Shown here in pieces: positions 1 through 11,130 of a DNA stretch of 64,000 bases (its first letter is position 1; each line of letters begins with the position of its first letter). A program made the translations under genes and the position numbers. The notes beneath the pieces were generated by a model that made no database searches, was not told the DNA's origin, and saw nothing but the letters and a program-made list of their open reading frames with translations. Source of the stretch: Annona cherimola (lineage: Eukaryota > Streptophyta > Magnoliopsida > Magnoliales > Annonaceae); NCBI GenBank assembly GCA_030490835.1, contig CM059971.1, positions 7,506,938-7,570,937 of the forward strand. The letters are read 5' to 3'.

Positions 1-345
1 AGCACTCTCTTAAAAAAAAAAAATTTCTTTAAGCATATGATTCCACTCCTAAATGGAGACAATAAAAGTAATAATAAGATAAAACGATATGAGCCTCACT
101 GCAGCGCGGGGAACAAGGCATTTGACAGTAGTTGATGGTTTGGGCTGTAAAGGATAGCCATAATCTGTTTACGACATATTTATTTTATTGGGTTAGCAAC
201 TTGTTGATTGATTGTCTATGGCAAGTTGTGAATGGGACGAAAGCAACATGATCTATGGACGTATTTGATGCCGAGATATAAAATAAACCAAATAACTAAA
301 GTTCAAAACAAGTAGTAGTACGGAACAAGTGTATAACAATTTGAA
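1..345. other. unassigned left edge
   Basis: AT-rich sequence with no gene I can support. Similarity to the RLP family starts only at about 346-361, so this is the sequence that replaced the lost 3' end of RLP1. I saw no terminal repeat or target duplication that would identify it as a particular element. Confidence 0.4.
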
Positions 346-2438
346 ATAAAACCGGCATTACTTTGTCTTGATAGTAAGTATTTGAGAAATTTGAAGTAAG
401 GAACTTTGACGTTGAGCCACCATCTTTCATCGTCTTCCATGTTGAAAATAAATTTGATGGTAAACTACCATTAAAGTTGTTGAATGAGAGGTCAATGATT
501 TGCAGCTGCGGAAAGAATTCTCAACTTTTTCGTGACACTCTAATGGAGCCAAAGAAGTTATTTGACCTCAAGACAAGAACATGTAAATTTGATAAATTTC
601 CTAATTATGAAGGGAATTCATCATGTATTTGATTGTTCCGAAGGTTCAAGACCTTCAACATCTGAAAATTTGTCAATGACCCTGACATCTTCCCCTCCAA
701 GTAATTATCACTAAGATCAAGTGCCTCTAATGCACAACTAACTTTGAATGTTTGGAATAAGGGACCAAAAAAAGCATTTTTGCCCACATTTAACACTTTA
801 AAGAATCTGTTGTTGGTTTTGGCCAAGCATTGGGGTACCAAACCAGTGAAGTTGTTGTTTGACAAATCAAGAACTTCAAAGAATTTTACATCACAAATCA
901 AAGATGACACTTCTCCGTCAAGTTTATTGTTTGCAATTGAAAAGAAAGTGGATGATGCTGGAGGCACAAGAATGGAGCCTTTCAATAAGTTTGAGCTTAG
1001 GTTGAAATATGTCATTGAGGATAAAGAGAGATGGGGAAAGGGTCCTTCTAATCCCTCTAAAGAATTATGAGAGAGATTCAAATAACCCATACTCCCATTT
1101 CCGATCTTCCATATCCATTATGGAATTTTACCATGAATTCTGTTCTACGAGAGGTCAAGATATTCAATCTCTTCCTGATTTCTTAACATATTTGGGAAGT
1201 TGTTGATATTGCATGATCCTAAAGCCAAAAGCAATAGTCGAGGAAAGTACAGTGACATTAAACCGCTTTGAGGGTCAGTAATAATTGTTAGACTGTTATT
1301 TGAAAGATCAAGCCATTTTAGGTTCTTGAGGTTTTGGAAGGAGCTTAGGTCCACGACACCATTGAAATAATTATTGGACATGCTAAGATACATAAGCTCG
1401 GTTAGTTCAAAAATCCAAATTGGAATTGGCCCTTGAAAGTTGTTGTTGGAGAGACCTAAATCCATGAGTTGGCTGAGGTTGACACTTAGCTTAGTGATGG
1501 ACATTGAACTGTTTCTAGTGTTGATGATGGCTGAGAAGTTGTTAATTGAAAGTTTAAGCACTTTTAGGTTCTTGAGATTTTGGAAGGAGCCTAGGTCCAC
1601 GACACCATTGAAATGGTTTGATGACAGGGATACCAAACCTTAGTTAAAGTAAAAATTAGGGATGAGATTGACCCTTGAAAATTATTATATGAGAGATCAA
1701 GAATAACAAGTTGGCTCAAGTTTGTGAATGATTGAGGTATTGGACCTACTAGGTTGCATCCTCTTATTCCCAGGTAAGTTAAGGATTTAAAGGTTAGCGG
1801 AATTTCTGCCAAATTCCCATGAAATTTTGTCTGTGACATTTCCAACTCCTGGATAGTACTATTTATTGAAAATTTTAGGAAATCAACTGTCAAGAATTGA
1901 TTGTCAGAAATGTCAAGCAATTGTAAGTTTGTCCAATTGAAAATACTCGTTGGGAATTTATGTTGCAAGTCATAGGCTGAGAGACTCAAGGAGGTTAAAA
2001 AAGTGAGATTACGTATAAATTCTAGCACTGGAGATGAAAGATGGTAATAGCTGAGGTCTAGCAGAATAAGAGAATGAAATCAGAAAAATGAAGGATGAAT
2101 CCTTCCAAAAAGACTACAATCAGAGAAGCTTAGTTAGTGGAGATTAGTAAGTGCATATGCCAAGATGAGAGATTGGCGTCGCTATAATTGAGGTCATAGC
2201 CACTCTTCAATTGGAGCAAAGCAGAAAAGTGTTGATAGAGTCAGATTCGGTGAGGTGGATGATGGGTGGATGACAAAGGCTTGTAGCTGTAGGTGGAGGG
2301 ATTAGTATTAAGAACAACAACAGTACTAGTAGTGGAGGCAGAGGGAGATGGAAAGAGGATTTGTGGGAAGAGGAGGGAGAGTAAGAAAGAGAAGAGAAGC
2401 TTAGAAAACAGAGCAAGAAAAGAGCAGGAGGAGGGCAT
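346..2438 (-). pseudogene. RLP1: degraded LRR receptor-like protein, 3'-truncated
   Basis: Relic of a cell-surface LRR receptor-like protein (Cf/Ve class, which binds extracellular ligands and signals with SOBIR1-type kinases). The ATG at 2436-2438 opens a serine/leucine-rich signal peptide like that of RLP3. Against RLP3 a 475-bp stretch is missing at 2160-2165, removing most of the LRR N-terminal cap and shifting frame. A 4-bp deletion near 1630 shifts frame again. From about 1636 down to 360 one frame is readable as LRRs (motifs such as LDLSNNNFQGPIP), broken by stops at 1145-1147 (TAG for Trp), 605-607 (TAA for Gln) and 521-523 (TGA for Arg). Homology ends in the island region after the LRRs, so the last LRRs, membrane segment and tail are gone. 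It has one copy of the 82-residue LRR block; RLP2 and RLP3 have two. Certainly non-functional as a receptor. Confidence 0.88.
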
Positions 2439-2520
2439 GATGGACGATGAGGAAGAGGAGATATCAGGGGAGAATGAACGTAGAGGTTGGTTTGTGCCAA
2501 GCATTTGTCACGTGTGCTTG

Positions 2521-2528
2521 ATTATATA
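2521..2528 (-). promoter_or_regulatory. TATA box of RLP1
   Basis: On the minus strand the bases read TATATAAT, 83-90 bp upstream of the RLP1 ATG. RLP3 has the same arrangement at 36731-36739. A CACGTG G-box core lies at 2509-2514, between this TATA and the ATG. The Mutator-like element begins only about 30 bp further upstream, so it cut the proximal promoter. Confidence 0.5.
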
Positions 2529-2565
2529 GGAGGGAGCTCAACGTGGGGAGTAGTAATTTTAAGGC

Positions 2566-2989
2566 GAGGGCCAACCCATGGGAAGTGCTTCCCATGAGAA
2601 AAAAAAGGAAGCAGGGGTAATTTAGTAATTTTCCATCGTGAGTATGTTTGACTAAAAACGTGAGTATGTTTGATTTTTTGATAAATTTTATATTATATAC
2701 ATACAAAATCTCAATCTTTTCCATTCATTTGATAGATCAATTAGTAAAACGTATATAAACATAATTTTTCATTATTTGAAAATTTTTAAAAAATATTAAT
2801 GTACAAAAAATGATATTTTAATTAGATTTTATCATAATTGGTAAATTTGAAAAATAAAATTTATATTAGAAATGATGTTATATTATTTAAAGTTAATGTA
2901 ATTAAGGTACTCTCAAGAATAACAATTTCTTAGATTTTTCTTGAATTTTTGAAAATTTATTAATATTTTTTTATTTTCTGAAAATAATA
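2566..2989. other. AT-rich left subterminal part of the MULE
   Basis: No gene or ordered repeat is seen beyond the terminal repeat and hairpin at 2566-2600. After about 2750 the sequence becomes strongly AT-rich and leads into the decamer satellite. Confidence 0.4.
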
Positions 2990-4690
2990 GAATCTAACCG
3001 TGTCTAACCGTGTCTAACTGCGTCTAACCGTGTCTAACCGTGTCTAACTGCGTCTAACCGTGTCTAACCGTGTCTAATTTTTGAAATTAATAATTTAATC
3101 ATAATCTAAACCCTCTAATATTATCCTAGGGCCTTTATAAGACCATTTATATCTTAAAAACAAAATTTGGAACCCAAATAATATGATTTATAAAAATCAC
3201 AAAAATCTAACCGTGTCTAACCGTGTCTAACTGTGTCTAACCGCATCTAACCGCGTCTAACCGCGTCTAACCGTGTCTAACCGTGTCTAATTTTTGAAAT
3301 TAATAAGTTAATCATAATCTAAACCCTCTAATATTATCCTAGGACCTTTATAAGACCATTTATATCTTAAAAATAAAATTTGGAACCCAAATAATATGAT
3401 TTATAAAAATCACAAAAATCTAACCGTGTCTAACCGCGTCTAACCCTGTCTAACCCTGTCTAACAGTGTCTAACCGTGTCTAATCGCGTCTAACCGCGTC
3501 TAACCGTGTCTAACCGTGTCTAATTTTTGAAATTAATAAGTTAATCATAATCTAAACCCTCTAATATTATCCTAGGACCTTTATAAGACCATTTATATCT
3601 TAAAAACAAAATTTGGAACCCAAATAATATGATTTATAAAAATCACAAAAAATCTAACCGCGTCTAACCCTGTCTAATCCTGTCTAACCGTGTCTAACTG
3701 TAACGCCCCAGGCCTAACAGTAAGGTATTGTCCGCTTTGGGCCTCGGCCCGCACGGTTTTGCCCCTTTGGGTTCACGTGCATCCCGTCTTTCCCCAAAAG
3801 GCGCCTCACTAAGGTACCTGGCGGCCTTCACTTATAACCCAGGCTCCCCCCCTAATCCTAACCGATGTGGGATATCACATTCACCCCCCCTTGGGGCTCC
3901 AGCGTCCCCGCTGGACACAATCGGCAGGAGGTCGGGAGTCGGCTCTGATACCATTTGTAACGCCCCAGGCCTAACAGTAAGGTATTGTCCGCTTTGGGCC
4001 TCGGCCCGCACGGTTTTGCCCCTTTGGGTTCACGTGCATCCCGTCTTTCCCCAAAAGGCGCCTCACTAAGGTACCTGGCGACCTTCACTTATAACCCAGG
4101 CTCCCCCCCTAATCCTAACCGATGTGGGATATCACACTAACCGTGTCTAACCCTGTCCAACCGTGTCTAACCGCGTCTAACCGCGTCTAACCGTGTCTAA
4201 TTTTTGAAATTAATAATTTAATCATAATCTAAACCCTCTAATATTATCCTAGGGCCTTTATAAGACCATTTATATCTTAAAAACAAAATTTGGAACTCAA
4301 ATAATATGATTTATAAAAATCATAAAAAATCTAACCGCATCTAACCCTGTCTAACCCTGTCTAACCGTGTCTAACCGCGTCTAACCGCGTCTAACCCTGT
4401 TTAACCCTGTCTAACCGTGTCTAATTTTTAAAATTAATAATTTAATCATAATCTAAACCCTCTAATATTATCCTAGGGCCTTTATAAGACCATTTATATC
4501 TTAAAAACCAAATTTGGAACCCAAAAAATTTGATTTATAAAAATCACAAAAAATCTAACCGCGTCTAACCCTGTCTAACCCTGTCTAACCGCGTCTAACC
4601 GCGTCTAACCGTGTCTAACCGTGTCTAACCGTGTCTAACCGCGTCTAACCGTGTCTAACCGTGTCTAATTTTTTAAATTAATAATTTAAT
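2990..4690. repeat. decamer satellite in a ~215-245 bp higher-order array
   Basis: Tandem runs of a 10-bp unit (TCTAACCGTG and variants with GCG, CTG or TGCG endings) alternate with a conserved AT-rich spacer of about 125-135 bp. The spacer begins TCTAATTTTTGAAATTAATA and contains a TTGGAACCCAAATAAT stretch. Six composite units can be counted from spacer starts near 3073, 3288, 3522, 4197, 4422 and 4666. The spacers are much more uniform than the decamers. A TRIM element interrupts the fourth unit. The decamer resembles no plant telomere repeat exactly. Confidence 0.85.
3699..4136 (-). mobile_element. TRIM retroelement (terminal-repeat retrotransposon in miniature)
   Basis: Two 181-bp direct repeats (3699-3879 and 3956-4136) differ at one base and flank a 76-bp interior. 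On the minus strand each repeat starts TGTGATATCCCACATCGG and ends GGCGTTACA, giving TG...CA ends. Two bases inside the 5' repeat the interior reads TGGTATCAGAGC (3942-3953), the usual plant primer-binding site for initiator tRNA-Met. A purine-rich AAGGGGGGGTGA tract precedes the 3' repeat. The 5-bp target duplication is CTAAC (3694-3698, 4137-4141). There is no coding capacity, and no 5S-rRNA-like segment as in Cassandra. Nearly identical LTRs mean a recent insertion. Confidence 0.93.
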
Positions 4691-4855
4691 CTATGTATTT
4701 TGCAAAATGTATATACTTTAATATTCATTTGAGGACTAAATAAATTTGAACTAAATAAATATATTAAATTATAATTAAAAATATTAACTCTACTTGATTT
4801 AATGAAATAAAAATTTATATAAAGAAATAAAATAGTAAAAAATATTATATATATT

Positions 4856-5515
4856 TTGGATGCCCGCGGGACACATGATTATTTTTAAAAAATAATATAT
4901 TCATTTTTGGACGATCGCGGGACCTGTATATATTTTTATAAAAATGAAATATTCATTTTTTGAGGCCCGTGGGACATTTATATATTTTAAAAAAATAATA
5001 TATTCATTTTTGGATGCCCACGGGACACGTAGATATTTTTATAAAACATTATATTCATTTTTGGACGCCCACGGGACACGTATATATTTTTATAAAAACA
5101 AAATATTCATTCTTTGAGGCCCGTGGGACATTCATATATTTTATAAAAACAATACATTCATTTTATGAAGCCCGTGGGACACATTTAAATTTTTATAAAA
5201 CATTATATTCATTTTTCGACGCCCACGGGACACGTATATATTTTAAAAAAAATAAAATATTCAATTTTTAAGGCCGGTGGGACATTTTTAAATTTTATAA
5301 AAACAATATATTCACTTTTTGAAGCCCGCGGGACACGTAGATATTTTTATAAAACATTATACTCAATTTTGGACGCCCGAGGGACACGTGTACATTTTTA
5401 AAAAAACAAAATATTCATTTTTTGAGGCCTGTGGGACATTTATAAATTTTTAAAAAATAATATATTCACTTTTGGACGCTCGCGGGATGCGTATATTTTT
5501 TTATAACTATATTAA
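4856..5515. repeat. ~52-bp satellite, block 1 (about 13 copies)
   Basis: A GC-rich palindromic core (CCCGCGGG, also CCCGTGGG or CCCACGGG) followed by ACA recurs every 50-53 bp, for example near 4861, 4914, 4964, 5017, 5067, 5119 and 5170. AT-rich DNA rich in TATATATTTTTATAAAA and ATATTCATTTTT separates the cores. Open frames across it are artefacts of the repeat period. Confidence 0.85.
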
Positions 5516-5987
5516 ATTGAAATTTGATAACAAAATTTATTAAATACGTGTAAAATAATAGTTTGACAAGCGATTATATAAATTTTAAAGTGATATTCAA
5601 GATTATTTGAAACATCATTTTTATTTGGATAAATAATCCTATAATATTATTAAATTCTAATGCATCAGAATCTAATAACTTTTTATATTTTACACAAGAA
5701 TATTTTTTTTTTAAAGAAGGATATATAACCCACTTAATTAGTTTAAACTAACATTACAAATTGGGCTGGTCAAAATTGGGCTGGTCAAAATTACAAAAGC
5801 AGTCGAAATAGGTATCCGAATGCAAAAGTCAAAATTGGGCAAGAAGACTCTTTAGAAGATAATAGGTCAAAAGGTAAACAAAAATTATTTTAACACTCAA
5901 CCGGAGTTCGAAATGGTGAGGAAATACATACCTGTCTGCACCTTTGCATAAAAGGAAGATTTGACCAAACTCATCCTCTACAATTAC
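5516..5987. other. non-repetitive spacer between the two satellite blocks
   Basis: AT-rich up to about 5740, then a more balanced 250-bp stretch with a 15-bp direct duplication (ATTGGGCTGGTCAAA, twice near 5760-5790). Its base composition differs from both satellite blocks, so it could be captured host sequence. No open frame or recognisable domain supports a gene. Confidence 0.4.
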
Positions 5988-6680
5988 AGACGCCCGCGGG
6001 ATACATATATATTTTTATAAAAATAAAATATTCATTTTTTGAGGCCCGTGGGACACATGATTATTTAAAAAAAAACAAAATATTCATCTTTTGAGGCCCG
6101 TGGGACATTTATATATTTTAAAAAATAATATATTCATTTTTGGAGGCCCGCGGGACACATATATTTTTATAAAATAAAATATTTATTTTTGGACGCCCGC
6201 GGGACACATATATATTTTTTTAAAAATAAATTATTTATTTTTTGAAGCCCGTGGGACACATATATTTTTAAAAAAAACAAAACATTCATTTTTGGAGACC
6301 TGTGGGACACATATATATTTTTATAAAACAAAATATTCACTTTTGGACGCCCGCGGGACACATATATATTTTTTAAAAAATAAATTATTTATTTTTTGAA
6401 GCCCGTGGGACACATATATTTTTTTAAAAAACAAAACATTCATTTTTGGAGACCCGTGGGACACATATATATTTTTATAAAACAAAATATTCATTTTTGG
6501 ACGCCCGCGGGACACACATATATTTTTTAGAAAATAAAATATTCATTTTTGGACTCCCGTGGGACACATATATTTTAGAAAACAAAATACTCATTTTTGG
6601 AGGTCCGCGGGACACATATATATATTTTAGAAAATAAAATATTTATTTCTGGACACCCGCGGGGCACATTTATATTAACT
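5988..6680. repeat. ~51-bp satellite, block 2 (about 14 copies)
   Basis: Same unit as the block at 4856-5515. Cores recur near 5990, 6042, 6096, 6147, 6196, 6246, 6297, 6349, 6401, 6452, 6503, 6554, 6603 and 6655. A two-unit pattern (core with CGCGGG alternating with GTGGG cores) seems duplicated around 6150-6360 and 6320-6515, which explains paired similar open frames there. Confidence 0.85.
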
Positions 6681-7739
6681 TTTAAAAATAAAATTGTATA
6701 AATTATATTTATTTAAATTAAATTACTATAATTAACATTTGATAATATAAATATATATGACTTTTTGGTACTGGTTTAATAATTAAGTAATATAATCTAT
6801 AATATAATTTCAACATATAAACATGCATTCAAACATAAAAATAAATAATATAAAATAAAATAATTGCTTTTTTGAAATAAATAATTAATAAATAATAATT
6901 ATTATATTATTATTTTTATTCACATTTAAATAAAAATATCGAACTATTTTAACCGTGTACATAATTATTCATATTCATAATTTAATTAGCTGAATTTTTC
7001 TAATATAAACCGTCTATTGTTATAAATATTTTGCAAATCAAAATAGAGTAAGGTAAGCAACTTTCTAAAAAGATCAAAATTTGTATTAAACTCACACACC
7101 CGTAACACTCCATTAAAAAACATAAAAATTAACTAACTTCCCACCCACGCGCCCTTTCACACACATTATTATATTAATATAATATATTTTAAAAAATAAA
7201 TTAGATCTTCAGTTACAATATATCTTTAAATTTTTATAATCCATGGACTTTTATTCGATTTTAATGATTCTAAATAATATAAACATATACAAAAGAAATA
7301 TAAATGTATAATTAAAAATAATAGTAGCTCAATTTCGTTAAGCTAATTATTTCATTCTTCTAATTTTTAACTTTTTTCATCTTAAGAATATTTTATATGA
7401 AAACTTTTTGATAATTATATTTTATATAAAATCTTTCAATTGACTATGTTTGTGAATTGAATAATTGACATCTATATAAATCTAAAAAATTCTAACTACA
7501 TAAAAGAATTATTTTTACAAGTTTATTTAAAATATATAAATAGAAACTTTATAAAAAAAATTTACATTTTTTTTAGTTGTTTTATATCATTTTCACAAAA
7601 TGTTAAGAGAAATTACATTGAAATTGAAATTTTGATGCAATAAGTATAATATTTATATTTTTTTACACAACTATTATATTTATATAATTTGGAAATTCTA
7701 TTAGATTATTAAAATTTTTTTGTAAAATTGTTTTGAAAT
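6681..7739. other. AT-rich interior of the MULE
   Basis: Very AT-rich DNA with scattered homopolymers. I see no gene, no ordered repeat and no element ends. Confidence 0.5.
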
Positions 7740-8440
7740 GTCTGTCCGTCGCGATCACTGGCCGTCAAATTTCTATCCGTCGCGATAAATAACGCACCGT
7801 GCATCAGCCTCTACAATCCGTCGCGACAAATGAGACACGGTGCATCACCCTCCACGAATCGCAGCCGGCAGCCGCGCCCCTGCCTCATACCCCACCAGCC
7901 ATCGGCCGTTGGATCGCCGATCGGAACAGACGGATGACTCGCCAAGGGCTTGCTAACTGTGATGCCTAACTCGCCGGACAGATCTGTTCTCCAATCGCCT
8001 GAATCTAAAAAAAAACTAACGCTGCGAGTTTTCTTCTCTTCTGCCGGTCGATGCTGCCATTGCCGCTCGAATCCACCCGCTTCATTGCTGCAAAGGAACG
8101 TCATCGGCAGCAGCAGCACATCGTCGGCAGCAGCAGTTCGTCAGCAGCGCGTCGTCTCCTAGGCGGAACCCATCATCTCAGATCTCACCGTGTCGTCTCC
8201 ACCTTCTCCGTCCTGCCGGCTTCCAAGCAAATCCGGCTAAGCTCCACAGCGAGTCGCAAGGGAAGGGAGAAGCATGAGGTGGAAACGAAGGCAAGAGAGA
8301 TGCATGGAGAAGCAAGGGAGAAGAAGAGCATGGAAACGAAGGTTACACGCATTTTCAACTACCGAAAATGCCCTGTGAAATCAAAGCCGTTGATTCAATC
8401 TGGACGGTTCAGATGAGGCTTCCCATGAGAAAACGCTAAG
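7740..8440. other. GC-rich right subterminal segment of the MULE, possibly captured
   Basis: An abrupt switch from AT-rich to GC-rich DNA. The start repeats ATCCGTCGCGA-like motifs three times (near 7742, 7775 and 7817). A plus-strand frame of 121 codons (8051-8416) rich in Ser, Arg and Lys has no domain I recognise, and it ends inside the subterminal repeat region. GC-rich inserts next to MULE ends are what Pack-MULEs carry, but GC-rich subterminal regions are also usual for the elements themselves. I infer either captured host sequence or element-specific subterminal DNA and cannot decide. Confidence 0.4.
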
Positions 8441-9127
8441 AAGCGCTTCCCATGGGTTGGCCCTCTTTTAAGGCTGCCATTTTCCACTGCTGCGAAAAGG
8501 CTGTGGCGACCGTTGATCTAAACCACCACTACATGATGGCTGATGCTCAAGTATTGATTGATGGTAGATGGATGGATGGATGTTCGTAGTCTAAGTCACA
8601 CATCTGAACCGATAATGTAACCATTTCAGATCTAACGATGGAATGACCGTCCTATGTAGTATGGATATCGCTCGCTTATCTACGGCGCACTCTACTACTC
8701 CATCCATATCAATTATTTAAATGATATTCATATCCGTCAACCGCAAATTGACGAATTGATATTCGAAAGCAAAGATTGCCGGCCAAACAGAAGCGTAATA
8801 TAATAGACAAATAGATGAACGGATTGGCCGGTGTTTATGGCCTCCCCCACAGGCCACAATCACTCGCCATCTGCTACACCGTCGTCCACGCTCCTCTCGT
8901 GAAAATTTGACATGATGCCCAAATGCAGGCCTGATGCTACAGGTAGGATTTTAAATTGGTTTTTTTTGTATGGTATCTATATAGGTTTGGCAAAATTATA
9001 GAAGTATTACGAATTTTTACAAAATTGTATCCCTAGTCATTCCTTAATCCTTACCTGTACAATTGGCCGGAAATCCCTAGTCATTGCAGTAAACATCGCA
9101 AATAGTTATTTTAACGTATAAAGTAGG

Positions 9128-9450
9128 AAAAAAAACTTAGATCCGTCAAATATATTAAAATGTAATAATACTCTATAGAATCATATATTAAAATGTAATA
9201 ATACTCTATAGAATCATTTATCCATATAGTAATGATATTTTAGATGATTTAGATATTGAAAATACTAGGTAGAAATCAATTTTTAGTATTAAATTATTTT
9301 ATTATCATGACTTCACACTTTCATAGATAAGGCCGGTATATAGCAATACTAAATAAATGAGTGATAATAAATATGATGCTAAATACAATTGGTAGAATGG
9401 ATTTTTTCATTAATCATCAAAATATTACAAATAAAAGAATCATCTAAAAA
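9128..9450. repeat. T repeat (dispersed, ~300 bp)
   Basis: AT-rich unit with recurring words TTTATCCATATAGTAATGATATTTTAGA, GATATTGAAAATACTA and GATAAGGC...AATACTAAATAAATGA. Related copies lie near 39820-40130, 40300-40600, 50930-51320, 60540-60790, 62745-62970 and 63040-63170. In this copy a 33-bp segment is tandemly doubled (about 9145-9211), while the counterpart at 40325 is single. Nature unknown; probably an old mobile element. Confidence 0.55.
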
Positions 9451-9487
9451 GAGGTTTAATCGAAACAGAGCTATATATATGTTGATA

Positions 9488-9775
9488 ACTGAGATCGGCT
9501 ACATTAACGAGCTAAGTTAAAGATGTTGATGAGCGGATAGATGGGTATTTCTTGGTCTAGTCCTCTAGTTCCCCATGTGAACCATCGTACACGCTAATTT
9601 AGATTGTGATAAATGAGTGGACGTTTATAGCACCATCTGCACCATCATCCATTATTTGGTCAAGTTACTATTAGATGCTTTTTACATGAATCAATGGGTC
9701 AATACTTCTGATCTTTCTAACGTTACCATCTGAACACTTTATAGGTCAAGCTACTCTTTAAAAAAATATATATTT
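9488..9775. repeat. S repeat (~280 bp, seven copies in the window)
   Basis: Shared order of words: GCTACATTA..GAGCTAAGTTAAAGATG, CCCCATATGAACCATT, GATTGTGATAAATGA, CATCATCCATTA, ACATGAATCAATGG, then CTTCATAGGTCAAG before an A-rich end. Other copies are near 10165-10440, 40629-40905, 41245-41500, 52085-52340, 54350-54620 and 55295-55600, all in the same orientation. This suggests tandem duplication together with the flank rather than scattered insertion. Confidence 0.65.
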
Positions 9776-9783
9776 TAATGTAA

Positions 9784-9995
9784 GGCATGTTTGGTAGAAT
9801 ACGAAACTTTTTAACTTAAATTTTTTCAATTTTTAAGACTTTTCATTTTTCATAACTATCCTATTTTTTTAATTATTTATTCACATTGTCATATAAATTA
9901 TCCTACTTTTCAATTATTTTTATCCAATGATTCATACAATTAACCTATCTATTTTAACCTAAAAAGTTTTATCGCTTTTCAGAAATACTAGTGTA
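9784..9995. mobile_element. M1 MITE relic
   Basis: Starts GGCATGTTTGGTAGAATAC and continues with the family's AAACTTTTTAACTT, TCATAACTATCCTA, ACAATTAACCTATCTATTTTAAC order. The counterpart in copy B of the duplication is at about 40918-41100, so it inserted before the duplication. Confidence 0.5.
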
Positions 9996-10883
9996 GATGG
10001 CAATACGTGAACTATCGTTCGCATGCGCCTAGCTAGTATTCCTCCGGTGAGAATTTTACATGGTCACATGGGTTCCAAATGCAAGCCTGTTGCTAGACTT
10101 GCACGTGCTGTTCGTATTCACAGTAATATTTTCCTATATATATATATATATATATTCTTATATATATGTTGAACACCGATATGAGCAACATTACTGAGCG
10201 ATATGAAAGATGGTGCCCTGGTCTCCATATGAACCATTGTACACGCAAATCTAGATTGTGAGAAATGAATGGATGTCTATTGTCACGACGTCAACCATAA
10301 TCCATTAATTGGTGAAGCTACTATTAAAGGCTGATTACATGAATGGATGGATCAATATTTATAGTATTTCTACGACCACTATCTTAACCCTTCATAGGTC
10401 AAGTCACACTTTAAAAAATTAGTCAATATAATATAATGCTGATAGCTACTCTTAAAAAATTAATCAATATAATATAATGCTGATAGCTAAATACGTTGAC
10501 CGATGTTTTGTCGCCCCACAATCTCAATCTAAGCAGTAGTGCATGCTGCTTTAGGTGCCCATCCATACGTTGACCGGTTCATGCTGCTCTCCAAATAGTC
10601 TTCAATGCATGGCAAGACATGGATTGTTCGCATGTGGTAATATTTTTTTATTACTATTTATATAATGTGAGAACTGATATGATATTATAAGTATCTTTAC
10701 AACCCTCACTACTCACACTGTAGAAGAAATTTTATAAATACGATGGGGGACATCTCTAAATTAAACCGTAACTTTTAGGGGGAAAATTGTTATACAACTT
10801 ACACCTAGCACACTTCGAAATAGAGCCAGCAATAGCGCGTACCATCTCGCCATAGGCACGGTGGCCTAGATGGCATTTTAAAA

Positions 10884-11130
10884 GATGTTTGGTACAGTGT
10901 TTTTTTGAGTAACGGTGGGATGAAATGGTAAGTGTGAAATGAAATATTTTGAAAATTATATAATTAATATGAAATAAGAGAAATAAAAATAGAATAAATA
11001 GAGTGGTTGGAGTATAATAGGAAAGAGAAATGGTTTGAATGTGCAGGCAAAAGAGTAAAAATATAATTATTGATTGATGAATTAGTGAGCTTGTGAATTG
11101 GTGCCCCCACGTTTCTCAATGCCAAATTTG
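10884..11130. mobile_element. M2 MITE relic
   Basis: Starts GATGTTTGGTACAGTG and runs through GTAAGTGTGAAATGAAATATTTTG to a CACGTTTCTC end. It corresponds to 41945-42215 in copy B, which has the clearer right end (GTGTTACCAAACAAGC), and is related to 19741-20003. Confidence 0.5.

Larger units (their letters stand above)
2566..8465. mobile_element. non-autonomous Mutator-like element (MULE), 5.9 kb
   Basis: The left end reads GAGGGCCAACCCATGGGAAG, and the right end is its exact reverse complement; the match continues to about 26 bp with one mismatch. Both sides carry the 9-bp target duplication TTTTAAGGC (2557-2565 and 8466-8474). A 9-bp duplication is the hallmark of Mutator-type transposases. 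No MURA-like transposase frame exists inside, so it needs one in trans. Contents in order: AT-rich subterminal DNA, a decamer satellite holding a TRIM retroelement, two blocks of a ~51-bp satellite, AT-rich DNA, and a GC-rich 0.7-kb right end. The left end also has a small hairpin (9-bp arms, 2577-2596). It lies in the RLP1 promoter. Confidence 0.85.

Noticed and set aside
744..1070. Plus-strand frames over the RLP regions (also at 17105, 34258 and 36261)
   Set aside because: They are antisense shadows of conserved LRR coding sequence and recur only because the paralogs do.
3699..4136. Cassandra-type TRIM
   Set aside because: Primer site and size fit, but no 5S-rRNA-like segment with box A/C order is visible in the 181-bp repeats.
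2990..4690. Decamer array as interstitial telomere repeat
   Set aside because: The unit TCTAACCGTG is 10 bp and differs from the plant telomere unit CCCTAAA in length and order.
5014..6637. Open frames with repeated (G/R)T(H/Y)IYF-like peptides as repeat proteins
   Set aside because: They follow the ~51-bp satellite (17 codons) on both strands, start anywhere, and change frame with small indels.
4856..6680. CRISPR array
   Set aside because: Spacing is regular, but the intervening DNA is itself repeated and AT-rich, and the genome is a plant nuclear one.
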